A stretch of 55,685 bases of DNA. Origin: Bacteroidota bacterium (GTDB taxonomy: Bacteria > Bacteroidota > Bacteroidia > 2-12-FULL-35-15). The translations under genes were made by a program, and so were the position numbers. Below are positions 9,991 through 17,680 of this stretch, piece after piece; position 1 is the first letter of the stretch, and every line of letters starts with the position of its first letter. Below the pieces are notes generated by a model that had not been told where the DNA came from, did no database searches, and saw only the letters and a list, made by a program, of their open reading frames with translations. The DNA lies in the NCBI GenBank assembly GCA_016707685.1, contig JADJHE010000033.1:1-55685 (forward strand). Direction: 5' to 3'.

Positions 9991-10419
9991 TTAGGTTTCG
10001 GGCAATAGTTTGACTTGGTATTTTGCAGCCATTTTTTCGAGATTTTCTCTAGGTATTTCATGGATATTAAGTCCATTGTGCCTATTTTCAACGGTTATTA
10101 CGAAGATAGCATAGGTGTATTTTTGTGCTAACTTGAAATACGGTTCTAACTCCCATTCAATGGTGAAGGTGTTGTCGATAAATATTCTTTGGATTCGCTT
10201 CGCTAGGCTTTCTTCTGTTTTTTCTTCACAATTTTTATATGCCAAATGATTTTTCTGAAAATCGAAACGGTATTCTCCTGTTTTTTTATCGGTAAAATAT
10301 TCGTCAATAGAATGAATGGGATATTTTCCATTTTCACTTAATAGTTTAGCCAATGTCGATTTTCCACTGCCAGGTAAACCTCTCAATAAAATCAGTGCAT
10401 GAGTGATTGTATCAGTCAT
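9991..10419 (-). CDS. P-loop ATP-binding protein / predicted kinase (AAA_33, N4BP2-like)
   Basis: A 142-residue P-loop protein with a clean Walker A motif GLPGSGKST at residues 14-22. An HSIDEYFTD segment follows, typical of the polynucleotide-kinase-like/N4BP2 group, and then IFIDNTFTIEWELEPYF, where the family has its Walker B-like strand. Such proteins usually phosphorylate nucleic acid ends or small substrates, but no substrate is evident here. It overlaps the upstream membrane protein gene by 8 bp, so the two are very likely translated from one message. The length is normal for small members of the group. No frame problems were seen. Confidence 0.75.
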   Translation of the reverse strand: MTDTITHALILLRGLPGSGKSTLAKLLSENGKYPIHSIDEYFTDKKTGEYRFDFQKNHLAYKNCEEKTEESLAKRIQRIFIDNTFTIEWELEPYFKLAQKYTYAIFVITVENRHNGLNIHEIPRENLEKMAAKYQVKLLPET

Positions 10420-11539
10420 TTAGTTTTAGTTTTGGTGTGAAGGTCATGTAAATTTCACTTGTATCTGTTGAATATATGTACAGTGCGTTTTTTATGGCTT
10501 CAAAATTTCGTTGTTCAGGATAGGCAGGTACGCCCGTTTCCTGCATGCACCAATATTTTATAGCAATTGCATATTCTTGGTCGCTAATTACTGCATATTT
10601 TTGAATGGATTCAGGCAAACGCTCTTTTGTTTCTTTGGAAAAATAAATATCAGCACTACTCGTGTTTCCCGAGTACAGATTATGTGACAAGTAGGAGTCC
10701 CATTTATTAAAGAAGTTTAGCTGGGGCATTAAAACAAATAATACAAAAACAATTTTAATAGAGTGATAACGAAACATATTTCTAAAGTCTATTGCTTTGA
10801 AATCTTGTTCGTTGTTGAACAGGATTATACTAAATGCAATCATTGCCAAGTTCCATGGCCAAACAACTGGATTGTAATTGTGTCCGAGTGGACCGATTAC
10901 AATTAATATGAAAACATGCATCGAAATAATTAAGATCATTCCCAATTTTTTTATTGGATTTATCAAAAGAATTATTCCACTCACTGATTCAATTAAGGGA
11001 AAGGAATAACCCAGCATTTTGAAATGTGATAAGCTATTGTCTCCTAAGTGGTCAGTAATTGGTTCCATTAACCAAGGAAATGTATCTGCAATAAAGTTTG
11101 GATTGAACTTATGCAATCCACTCCAAAAGTAAATTGCTGCAATCATTATTTTAATAATTGAAATAATAGCAACTTGTTGTTTGGTGTCATCGCATCTGTA
11201 GTTGAAAAATGAAAATAAAAAAAACATTAAATAATATTGATAAAACCACGGTTGCCATCGATTTAAATCAAATACTAGGAGTGTTAATCCCACAACTAAA
11301 AATAAAACAATCAGCTTTTGTGGGTTTCTAACGATAGCAATTAGGATTAATGTGATAAAAACCAATGCTATGATGATATAATCAATCGGATGGAAAATTG
11401 TCGGGAGAAAATCAAAAATGGGTGATGTAGGAAAACTGCGTTCGTTCGTCCAAATATTGAAACTTAGCAACATACTGATTAAGCATGCAATTGCAGCTAT
11501 TCGTGTAATTAATCTTATTTGATTGCAAGTATTTATCAT
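10412..11539 (-). CDS. Polytopic membrane protein of unknown function (DoxX/HTTM-like)
   Basis: A 375-residue integral membrane protein with about eight or nine hydrophobic helices, e.g. IAAIACLISMLLSF near the start and IIIALVFITLILIAIV. A motif IYFWSGLHKFNPNF sits before a long loop, and a C-terminal soluble region of about 90 residues follows the last helix. The motif resembles the DoxX/HTTM group of membrane proteins, which includes carriers and redox partners. I would not assign a reaction. Its ATG overlaps the stop of the NlpC/P60 gene upstream (ATGA, 11536-11539), and its end overlaps the kinase gene by 8 bp, so all three are translationally coupled. Confidence 0.6.
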   Translation of the reverse strand: MINTCNQIRLITRIAAIACLISMLLSFNIWTNERSFPTSPIFDFLPTIFHPIDYIIIALVFITLILIAIVRNPQKLIVLFLVVGLTLLVFDLNRWQPWFYQYYLMFFLFSFFNYRCDDTKQQVAIISIIKIMIAAIYFWSGLHKFNPNFIADTFPWLMEPITDHLGDNSLSHFKMLGYSFPLIESVSGIILLINPIKKLGMILIISMHVFILIVIGPLGHNYNPVVWPWNLAMIAFSIILFNNEQDFKAIDFRNMFRYHSIKIVFVLFVLMPQLNFFNKWDSYLSHNLYSGNTSSADIYFSKETKERLPESIQKYAVISDQEYAIAIKYWCMQETGVPAYPEQRNFEAIKNALYIYSTDTSEIYMTFTPKLKLND

Positions 11540-12077
11540 TTAATTCGCGCTGCTTTATAAAAATATTTTTTGTAATAGGCTTCGTTTAAATCATTTATAA
11601 TAACACCTTTTTTTGTACTTGCATGGATGAATTTATTATTCTGTAAATAAACCCCTACATGCGAAATTTTTTCGCTTTCAATTTTAAAGAATACTAAATC
11701 TTCTTCTTGGATTTCTTCTTTCGGAATAGGTTTGCAAGCACTGTAAATTTTTGTTGCTGGTACTTCAACTGTTTTATTGTAAACAGTTTTGCATAAAACA
11801 GAGGTGAAGTCAGAGCAATCAATGCCATCCTTTGTTTTGCCTCCATATTTGTAGGGGACGCCTATCCATTCATCAACAAATTGATAAAGTTTTATGTTTT
11901 TAATTGACTCCGGATTAACAGCAAGTACCGCTGCGTATTTGTTTTGTAATTTTTTTGCAGCATAGGATGAAGCGTTTTCGGTAGTGTTTTTGTCGATTTA
12001 CAGGAGTATAATAAAGTGATACTAAACAAAATTGTCAGTATGAATATTACATTAACCTTCGATTTGAAATAAAACAT
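11536..12077 (-). CDS. C40 family (NlpC/P60) peptidase lipoprotein, with one frameshift
   Basis: A secreted cell-wall hydrolase of the NlpC/P60 fold that cuts peptide bonds in peptidoglycan stems. The N-terminus (from 12077) is a lipoprotein signal ending LLYSCKSTKT. The frame is then lost near 11987-11992 in a run of A and resumes one base off as TTENASSYAAKKL. The catalytic domain follows: WIGVPYKYGGKTKDGIDCSDF with the nucleophilic Cys, ISHVGVYL with the catalytic His, and KFIHAST. Restoring one A joins both parts into a protein of about 180 residues, normal for this family. The stop TGA overlaps the ATG of the next gene. The second half is read directly from the reverse strand, since no ATG marks it. 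Confidence 0.85.
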
Positions 12078-12167
12078 CTAGTCCGCTTTTTTCAAATGTA
12101 GAGTTAAGCAACAGTTTATTTATCCATGCTTTGGATTAATTATTAATGATGAATTGTTGAAAACAGT

Positions 12168-13463
12168 TTATTTGAATTCCAATTGTATTGGATAAACCAT
12201 TTTAACATCAACAGGTTTTTCTGCTTGTTTTCCTGGACTCCATTTGGGCATGGAGTTAATTACCCGCAGGGCTTCCTTGTCTAATTCGGGGTGAATACCT
12301 TTTAAGATTTTTGCATTTTTAACTGCACCATTTTTGTCAATTATAAATTCAATGTAAATTTTTGTTTTTGATAAATTGTCTGTAATTGATGGATACTTGA
12401 AGTTCTTAGCAATATATTTTACCAGTTCAATTTCTCCGCCTGGAAATTTAGGCATTTCATCAACAGAAATTGTTGAGTCTGCTGCCGACAAGTACTTGTA
12501 ATTCGACTGGTCGTCTCTATCAAATTCTGGCGAATTCTTTTGTTCTGCTGCAGCGATTTGCGACTCAGCTAATGCAATGTCCTGATTGTAATATGCTGGT
12601 TGCTGAGTTGTTGCGGCTCCTTCGTTTGTTTTGCTGCGTTTTTTCTCCACTAATTTTTTTGAGGAAACGACTGTCTTATCTTTTGCAATTTCCTTAGTTG
12701 AAATAGTTGCAGGTGCCGATGTTGCAGCTATAGGTTTTTGATTGTCATCATTTTTTGATATTTCGTTTAATGTTTCAGTCTTTTTTAAATCTGGAATACT
12801 TGCAATTCCTTCTTTATTTTCGCTTGCAACTTCTTCGTCACTAACTTGTCTGTAATCATAGGCTCCAGTCGCTCCGTTATTGCTATTTCCTGCTATCGTG
12901 GTGTTTTCCAAAGTGCTTTCAGCATCTTCTAGATTTGCTTTAGGTGCTACAAATGCTATTTCTTGTCTGTTTTCTTCTCGTTCTTGTACCGTTGTTTCAC
13001 TCGTTTCAATCGAAGTGGAAGGAGGTTGAACAGAATCGGATTTTATTCCTGTATCATCCAATCGGGAAGGTTTTTCTTCTGAACTTGTTTCTAGTTTAGA
13101 AGCATCTGCCATTTCCATGTTTTTGGTCATAAACTGATTGAAGAAAAATACTCCACCAATTAACAATAAAAGTCCAGCAGCAATCGCCCAAATACCTCTG
13201 TAATTAAAGTGTACTACTCTTGTTGTTTTTTCAGTTGCTAATAGTTTTTTATCCACTTCTGTTTTGATAGAATGGATGATTTTTCTATCATGAGAAATAG
13301 TTAAACCTTCTAATGCATCCGAACAAAGCTCACAATCAAGCAAATGTTTTTCAACCTGATGCTCTTCTTGGGCACTAAGCTTTTTGTCAATGTAGTTATA
13401 CATGACATCCTCGGAGATACATTCAGTTGAGGTATATATTTTATGTTTTAATTCTTTACTCAT
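12168..13463 (-). CDS. Zinc-finger anti-sigma factor fused to a TonB C-terminal domain
   Basis: A 431-residue single-pass membrane protein. Residues 1-60 are a cytoplasmic anti-sigma zinc finger (HLLDCELC, H-x3-C-x2-C) expected to hold the upstream ECF sigma factor. A transmembrane helix follows at about 90-110 (WAIAAGLLLLIGGVFFF), then a long Ser/Thr/Glu/Lys-rich periplasmic linker. A TonB-type C-terminal domain begins at about residue 335 (MPKFPGGEIELVKYIAKNFKYP) and ends PIQLEFK. TonB domains of this kind touch outer-membrane receptors or act as periplasmic sensors. The fusion thus links an envelope contact directly to a sigma factor. It overlaps the sigma gene by 4 bp, so the two are made together. 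Confidence 0.88.
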   Translation of the reverse strand: MSKELKHKIYTSTECISEDVMYNYIDKKLSAQEEHQVEKHLLDCELCSDALEGLTISHDRKIIHSIKTEVDKKLLATEKTTRVVHFNYRGIWAIAAGLLLLIGGVFFFNQFMTKNMEMADASKLETSSEEKPSRLDDTGIKSDSVQPPSTSIETSETTVQEREENRQEIAFVAPKANLEDAESTLENTTIAGNSNNGATGAYDYRQVSDEEVASENKEGIASIPDLKKTETLNEISKNDDNQKPIAATSAPATISTKEIAKDKTVVSSKKLVEKKRSKTNEGAATTQQPAYYNQDIALAESQIAAAEQKNSPEFDRDDQSNYKYLSAADSTISVDEMPKFPGGEIELVKYIAKNFKYPSITDNLSKTKIYIEFIIDKNGAVKNAKILKGIHPELDKEALRVINSMPKWSPGKQAEKPVDVKMVYPIQLEFK

Positions 13464-14044
13464 TTGTTTGCACTTTTTGTTTCAATGCAATTTTTTAAAT
13501 TTCTTTTTCCATTTTGTATGAAACTCTTTACATTATTCATGCTAAAGTTTGTTTCGTCTGCAACTTGCTGATAACTTTTTTCTTTTAAATAAAAGAGTTC
13601 TACACAAATTTTCTGATCATTATTCAACGTCTGCAAGCATTCTTCCATGAACGTTAATTCTATTTCTTTTTTATTTTCGATAGTAAGATGCAACTCATAA
13701 CTTGATTCCATAAAAGATTCAAAATCTTTTTGCATTTCAATTGAATGTTTTCGTTTCGAGGTATCGGATCTTAACTTCATCAAACAAAAATTTTTACAAA
13801 CCATATGAAGCCATGCTTTGAATTGTTGTATTTCGTGCTTCTTTAAGTCTACCAATAGTTTTTCAAAAATTTGAATGGATGCATCTTGAGCATCGTCTTC
13901 ATTTTTTAGGTATTTCATACACACACCAAAAATGAGATGTGTGTATCTTTTATAGAGTAAACCAACGCAATTATTATCATTGGAATGCTTGTAATGCATA
14001 ACCAGTGCTAAGTCATCGAGTGAATGAAGGTCTTTTATATTCAT
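13460..14044 (-). CDS. RNA polymerase sigma-70 factor, ECF subfamily
   Basis: An extracytoplasmic-function sigma factor of 194 residues that redirects RNA polymerase to a stress or envelope regulon. Region 2 is visible as LLYKRYTHLIFGVCMKYLKNEDDAQDASIQIFEKL, split by the usual DA(Q/E)D motif. Region 4 is the helix-turn-helix LNNDQKICVELFYLKEKSYQQVADETNFSMNNVKSFIQNGKRNLK. The frame runs on to an ATG at 14074, but 14044 is preferred because region 1.2/2 normally begins about here and a promoter-like box lies just upstream. The gene overlaps the anti-sigma/TonB gene (ATGA), the classic sigma/anti-sigma arrangement. It is divergent from yfiR. Confidence 0.9.
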   Translation of the reverse strand: MNIKDLHSLDDLALVMHYKHSNDNNCVGLLYKRYTHLIFGVCMKYLKNEDDAQDASIQIFEKLLVDLKKHEIQQFKAWLHMVCKNFCLMKLRSDTSKRKHSIEMQKDFESFMESSYELHLTIENKKEIELTFMEECLQTLNNDQKICVELFYLKEKSYQQVADETNFSMNNVKSFIQNGKRNLKNCIETKSANK

Positions 14045-14055
14045 TTTGCTATTGC

Positions 14056-14063
14056 CAAAAATA
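14056..14063 (-). promoter_or_regulatory. Possible -7 box for the sigma/anti-sigma operon
   Basis: On the minus strand this reads TATTTTTG, matching the Bacteroidota -7 consensus TAnnTTTG. A CTTG lies 18 bp upstream of it, close to the -33 TTTG. It would give a very short leader before the ATG at 14044, so it is only a candidate; if real, it rules out the ATG at 14074. Confidence 0.3.
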
Positions 14064-14133
14064 AGCAAATTCATTCATCTTCAAGTTATTTCTAAAATCA
14101 TGGCAGATTCTGCTCTGTATTTGCAAAAAAATG

Positions 14134-14141
14134 TATATTTG
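14134..14141 (+). promoter_or_regulatory. Possible -7 box for the yfiR operon
   Basis: TATATTTG matches TAnnTTTG and sits 48 bp upstream of the yfiR-family ATG in the 114-bp divergent intergenic region. No good TTTG is found 19 bp further upstream. Confidence 0.4.
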
Positions 14142-14188
14142 TGATTGTTAAAAAAATGGCGCGCTATTTGTTTTAACTTTAAAAATAA

Positions 14189-14722
14189 ATGAAAAAAATA
14201 CTCCTTATATTATTTCTACCTATCACATTGTTTGTGATGAGGGCGATGGTTGCCCCAGACCAAGGGGAGGAGGCAAATGCTAAAATCAAGGCTATTTACA
14301 TTTATAATTTCACAAAATACATAGAATGGCCCCAAGATTATAAAACAGGAAATTTTATTGTTGGCGTTTTAGGTTCTAATTCATCTCTTCTTGGTGAGTT
14401 GAATAAAATGGCTTCTGCAAAAACAGTTGGTACTCAAAAGTTTGAAATTAAGAACATTGCTTCTGCGGCAGAGGCTACTAATTGCCATATCGTTTACATT
14501 TTGAATGACAAATCCACTCAATTAGCCGATGTAGTTGGTAAAGTGAAAGGCAAAAGTGCCTTAATTGTTACCGATAAAGAAGGCTTGGCTTCAAAAGGGG
14601 CTGCAATAAACTTTGTAATTGTAGAAAACAAGCAGAAAATCGAATTGAATAAGAGTAATATAGAAAGATATAAATTAAAAGTAGCAGAACAATTAGTAAG
14701 CATGGCTGTGCCAGTTAAATAA
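14189..14722 (+). CDS. YfiR family (DUF4154) periplasmic protein
   Basis: A 177-residue periplasmic protein. A signal peptide (MKKILLILFLPITLFVM) precedes the YfiR hallmark KIKAIYIYNFTKYIEWPQ. The domain continues to the LNKSNIERYKLKVAEQLVSMA end typical of DUF4154. In Pseudomonas YfiR represses the YfiN diguanylate cyclase; in Bacteroidota the domain is often linked to sensor kinases or SpoIIE phosphatases instead. Here it starts a three-gene plus-strand operon with a TPR protein (28 bp after) and a HAMP-SpoIIE phosphatase, suggesting that it is the periplasmic input of that pathway. No GGDEF gene is in the window. Confidence 0.88.
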   Translation: MKKILLILFLPITLFVMRAMVAPDQGEEANAKIKAIYIYNFTKYIEWPQDYKTGNFIVGVLGSNSSLLGELNKMASAKTVGTQKFEIKNIASAAEATNCHIVYILNDKSTQLADVVGKVKGKSALIVTDKEGLASKGAAINFVIVENKQKIELNKSNIERYKLKVAEQLVSMAVPVK

Positions 14723-14750
14723 TTTTTTGTATATTTACATAATAATTAAG

Positions 14751-15644
14751 ATGTTACAACTAAAAAGAATCGTTTTGTGGATGTTTTTACTAGTAATAGT
14801 AACTACATCTTATGCGCAGCAATCAAAGGTGAATGCTGCTTATACGTTCTTGCAAAACAGTCAGCTAGATAGTGCTAAAGTCTACATTGACGCAGCCGTT
14901 TTTCATCCAGAAACATCTAATGACGGTCAAGCGTGGTATTTGAGAGGCTTTGTTTATAAATCGATTTACAACCAAAAAGAAAAAAGCGATCGTCAATCAA
15001 TTTCCCGTATAGAAGCATTAAACTCTTTCAAAAAATCACTTTCTGTTGACACTTCTAGTGAAAATGTTCAAGAAAACATTAAGAATATTAAATACTTAGC
15101 TACTACACTATACAATGATGCTGGCGCAAGTTTAGATGCTGTTGATTATAAAATTGCTATTGATAATTTTTCAAAATTCCTTCAATACTATGCATTGATT
15201 GATAACTCTCCCGATAATATCAAGCAAAAGAATATTGATTTTAATTTAGCAATAGCTTCTGTTTATACAAAAATATTTGAAGGTGATAGAAAAGGAAAAT
15301 TGGAGTATTTGAATTTAGCAAAATCTTCTTACAATAAAGTGTTGGAGCTTGACCCTAACAATATAGGTGCAAATTATAATATGGGAATATTGTACTACAA
15401 TCAAGCCGTGAATCTAATAAATCAATCTGATTATGATTTGGATATTGTAGCATTAAGCGATATTCAGGATAACTCAATAAAGCTTTTTAAAGAATCGTTG
15501 CCATTTATGGAGAAAGCATATTCGCTTGATCCTAGACGTAAAGAAACATTACTTGGATTATCAGGAATCTATTTTAGTTTAAACGAATTTGATAAGTCAA
15601 ATATGTTTAAACTAAAATTAGAAGAAATTGAAAAACAAAAATAG
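14751..15644 (+). CDS. TPR-repeat exported protein
   Basis: A 297-residue secreted protein. The ATG at 14751 was chosen over 14727 because it begins a regular signal peptide (MLQLKRIVLWMFLLVIVTTSYAQ). The rest is helical, with tetratricopeptide-like units such as YNKVLELDPNNIGANYNMGILYYNQAV and FMEKAYSLDPRRKETLLGLSGIYFSL. These usually act as protein-binding scaffolds. It lies between yfiR and the SpoIIE phosphatase with short gaps (28 and 30 bp). A role as a periplasmic scaffold of the same signalling unit is an inference from position only. Confidence 0.78.
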   Translation: MLQLKRIVLWMFLLVIVTTSYAQQSKVNAAYTFLQNSQLDSAKVYIDAAVFHPETSNDGQAWYLRGFVYKSIYNQKEKSDRQSISRIEALNSFKKSLSVDTSSENVQENIKNIKYLATTLYNDAGASLDAVDYKIAIDNFSKFLQYYALIDNSPDNIKQKNIDFNLAIASVYTKIFEGDRKGKLEYLNLAKSSYNKVLELDPNNIGANYNMGILYYNQAVNLINQSDYDLDIVALSDIQDNSIKLFKESLPFMEKAYSLDPRRKETLLGLSGIYFSLNEFDKSNMFKLKLEEIEKQK

Positions 15645-15674
15645 TTTTAGAAAAATTACGCCCAACTTCTCTAT

Positions 15675-17486
15675 ATGAATTTTAGGTTTACAATTGGTAA
15701 AAAGATAGGTTTAGGCTTTGGGGTAATCATATTTTTGGTTATTATATCCTTTTTACTTACCAATGTTACTCTTAATGATAGTAGAAAAAAAACTGATCAG
15801 GTTACTGAAGTTTTTAATCCATCCGTTGCTACTTTAAAGGAATTAGATAATCTTCTTAATCGCTCTAAATTATTAATCACAAAGTGGTATTATGTTCAAA
15901 CGGGCGATGATGCAGCTGACAAAAAAGCTTTACGTAAAATCATCAAAGAAGAGTTTCCTCAACTGAAAGAGAAGATAAACAAATATTCTTCTACATGGAA
16001 TTCAAGTGAACAAGAAAGTGTTGATGCAATCCTTTCGTTGGTAGATCAAATGTTCCAAAGCTATCAAGTTGATATTATGGCCAAACTTAATAATTTCGAT
16101 TCTTATAATGATGTTGGGATTAAATTCGAGGCCTTGTTTCCTTTCGAAGAATTAGATGTTAAATTTAAGGTAATCAACGAAAATTTGATGAGCTTAATCG
16201 ATAAACAAAACTCGAATGCACTTTCCAATTCGGATGATATGCTAAGTTCTTTTACCTTCTTACAAAAGATTGTAATTTGGTTAGGAATTATTCTTTCGAT
16301 TGGAGGTATCGTTATTGCTTCGTATACAGTTAGGACGATTGTTCGACCAGTGCAAGAGCTTCGGAAGGCACTTGTTTCAATGGGCAGAGGAGTTCTCCCT
16401 GAGGAAAAAATCGAAGATAGAAATGACGAGATTGGTGATATGTCCGTTGCTTTAAATGATCTTGTTGATGGAATGCGAAGGACGACTGAATTTGCAAAAC
16501 AAGTTGGTTCAGGTAATTTTGATTCTCATTATCGTCCATTAAGTAAAGATGATACTCTTGGTGCTGCACTATTGAAAATGCGTGAAGATTTACGTGAAAA
16601 CGAACGCGTTTTGGAAGCTAAAGTTATTGAGAGAACTGAGGAAGTTGTTCGACAAAAAGAGGAAATTGAAGTAAAAAATCAAGAGCTCGAAGTTTTATAT
16701 AAGCATGTTACAGATAGTATTAAATATGCAAAACGTATTCAGGAGGCAATTTTACCACCAGATAGTTTAGTGAAAAAAGTGTTGCCAAATTCTTTTGTCT
16801 TGTACAAACCTAAAGACATTGTTAGTGGTGATTTTTATTGGATAGATCAAAAGGATGGAAAAAGTATGTTTGCTGCCGTAGATTGTACAGGACATGGTGT
16901 TCCTGGTGCATTTATGAGTATTGTTGGATATAATATTTTGAAGCAAGCTGTAAGTAATAATCCATTTACCTCGCCTGCATTAATCTTAGATGTTTTAAAT
17001 GAAGGAGTAAGTGAAACATTACATCATGGACATGATGCTACTCAATCTAAAGATGGGATGGATTTGTCATTTTGTGCAATTGATTATGCAAGAATGGAAT
17101 TGCAATATGCAGGTGCATATAATCCCCTTTACTTAATTAGAAATGGGGAGTTAATCCAAACCAAAGCAGATAAATTCCCTATAGGCTATTTTTTAGGTGA
17201 AGAGAAAAAGAAATTTACCAATCATACAATTCCTCTTCAAAAAGGTGATACAATCTATATTTTCTCGGATGGTTATGCTGATCAATTTGGTGGACCAAAT
17301 GGTAAAAAATTCATGGCAAGCCATTTCAGAGATTTGCTATTAGATGTAAATAAACATCCTATTGAAAAACAAAAAGACCTTCTGAATAAAACTATTGAAG
17401 AATGGAGAGGTCCATTAGATCAAGTCGATGACATTCTTGTTATCGGTGTTAAAATCAATAAATTAGACCAATTCTATCCTGTCTAA
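15675..17486 (+). CDS. HAMP-domain SpoIIE/PP2C family serine phosphatase
   Basis: A 603-residue membrane-bound phosphatase that would dephosphorylate a Ser/Thr phosphoprotein in the cytoplasm. Helices at residues 11-29 and 199-217 flank a helical periplasmic sensor of about 165 residues. A HAMP domain follows (about 218-270), then a coiled coil (303-345) and the SpoIIE-type PP2C domain (about 370-600). Metal-binding motifs are present: DIVSGDFYW at 381-389, AVDCTGHGVPGAFMS at 401-415, FSDGYADQFGG, and the terminal VDDILVIG. The architecture matches Pseudomonas SiaA. A DUF1987/SiaC homologue, SiaA's substrate family, is 6 kb away, so it is a reasonable candidate partner. It is the last gene of the yfiR operon. 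Confidence 0.93.
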   Translation: MNFRFTIGKKIGLGFGVIIFLVIISFLLTNVTLNDSRKKTDQVTEVFNPSVATLKELDNLLNRSKLLITKWYYVQTGDDAADKKALRKIIKEEFPQLKEKINKYSSTWNSSEQESVDAILSLVDQMFQSYQVDIMAKLNNFDSYNDVGIKFEALFPFEELDVKFKVINENLMSLIDKQNSNALSNSDDMLSSFTFLQKIVIWLGIILSIGGIVIASYTVRTIVRPVQELRKALVSMGRGVLPEEKIEDRNDEIGDMSVALNDLVDGMRRTTEFAKQVGSGNFDSHYRPLSKDDTLGAALLKMREDLRENERVLEAKVIERTEEVVRQKEEIEVKNQELEVLYKHVTDSIKYAKRIQEAILPPDSLVKKVLPNSFVLYKPKDIVSGDFYWIDQKDGKSMFAAVDCTGHGVPGAFMSIVGYNILKQAVSNNPFTSPALILDVLNEGVSETLHHGHDATQSKDGMDLSFCAIDYARMELQYAGAYNPLYLIRNGELIQTKADKFPIGYFLGEEKKKFTNHTIPLQKGDTIYIFSDGYADQFGGPNGKKFMASHFRDLLLDVNKHPIEKQKDLLNKTIEEWRGPLDQVDDILVIGVKINKLDQFYPV

Positions 17487-17624
17487 GATTAAATTAACTT
17501 TTTCCTCTTTTTAGTTTGAAATTAGCTAAATTTCTTTATTTTTATCATCTGTAAAAATTAGGAATAAATGCTACTCGTGTATTCTATTTCATTTTTTTTA
17601 ATTTAATTTATTAATGTTTTGTAT

Positions 17625-17648
17625 AGCCTTATTTAATAAGGCTTTTAG
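17625..17648 (+). terminator. Terminator-like hairpin before the surface operon
   Basis: An 8-bp perfect stem AGCCTTAT/ATAAGGCT (arms 17625-17632 and 17636-17643, loop TTA) is followed by TTTTAG and, a little later, a T-rich stretch. It is 138 bp after the SpoIIE stop and 37 bp before the collagen-like gene. It could end the yfiR operon or form part of the leader of the surface operon. Confidence 0.5.
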
Positions 17649-17680
17649 ATATTTTTTGTTTTATTTGAATAATAAAATTC

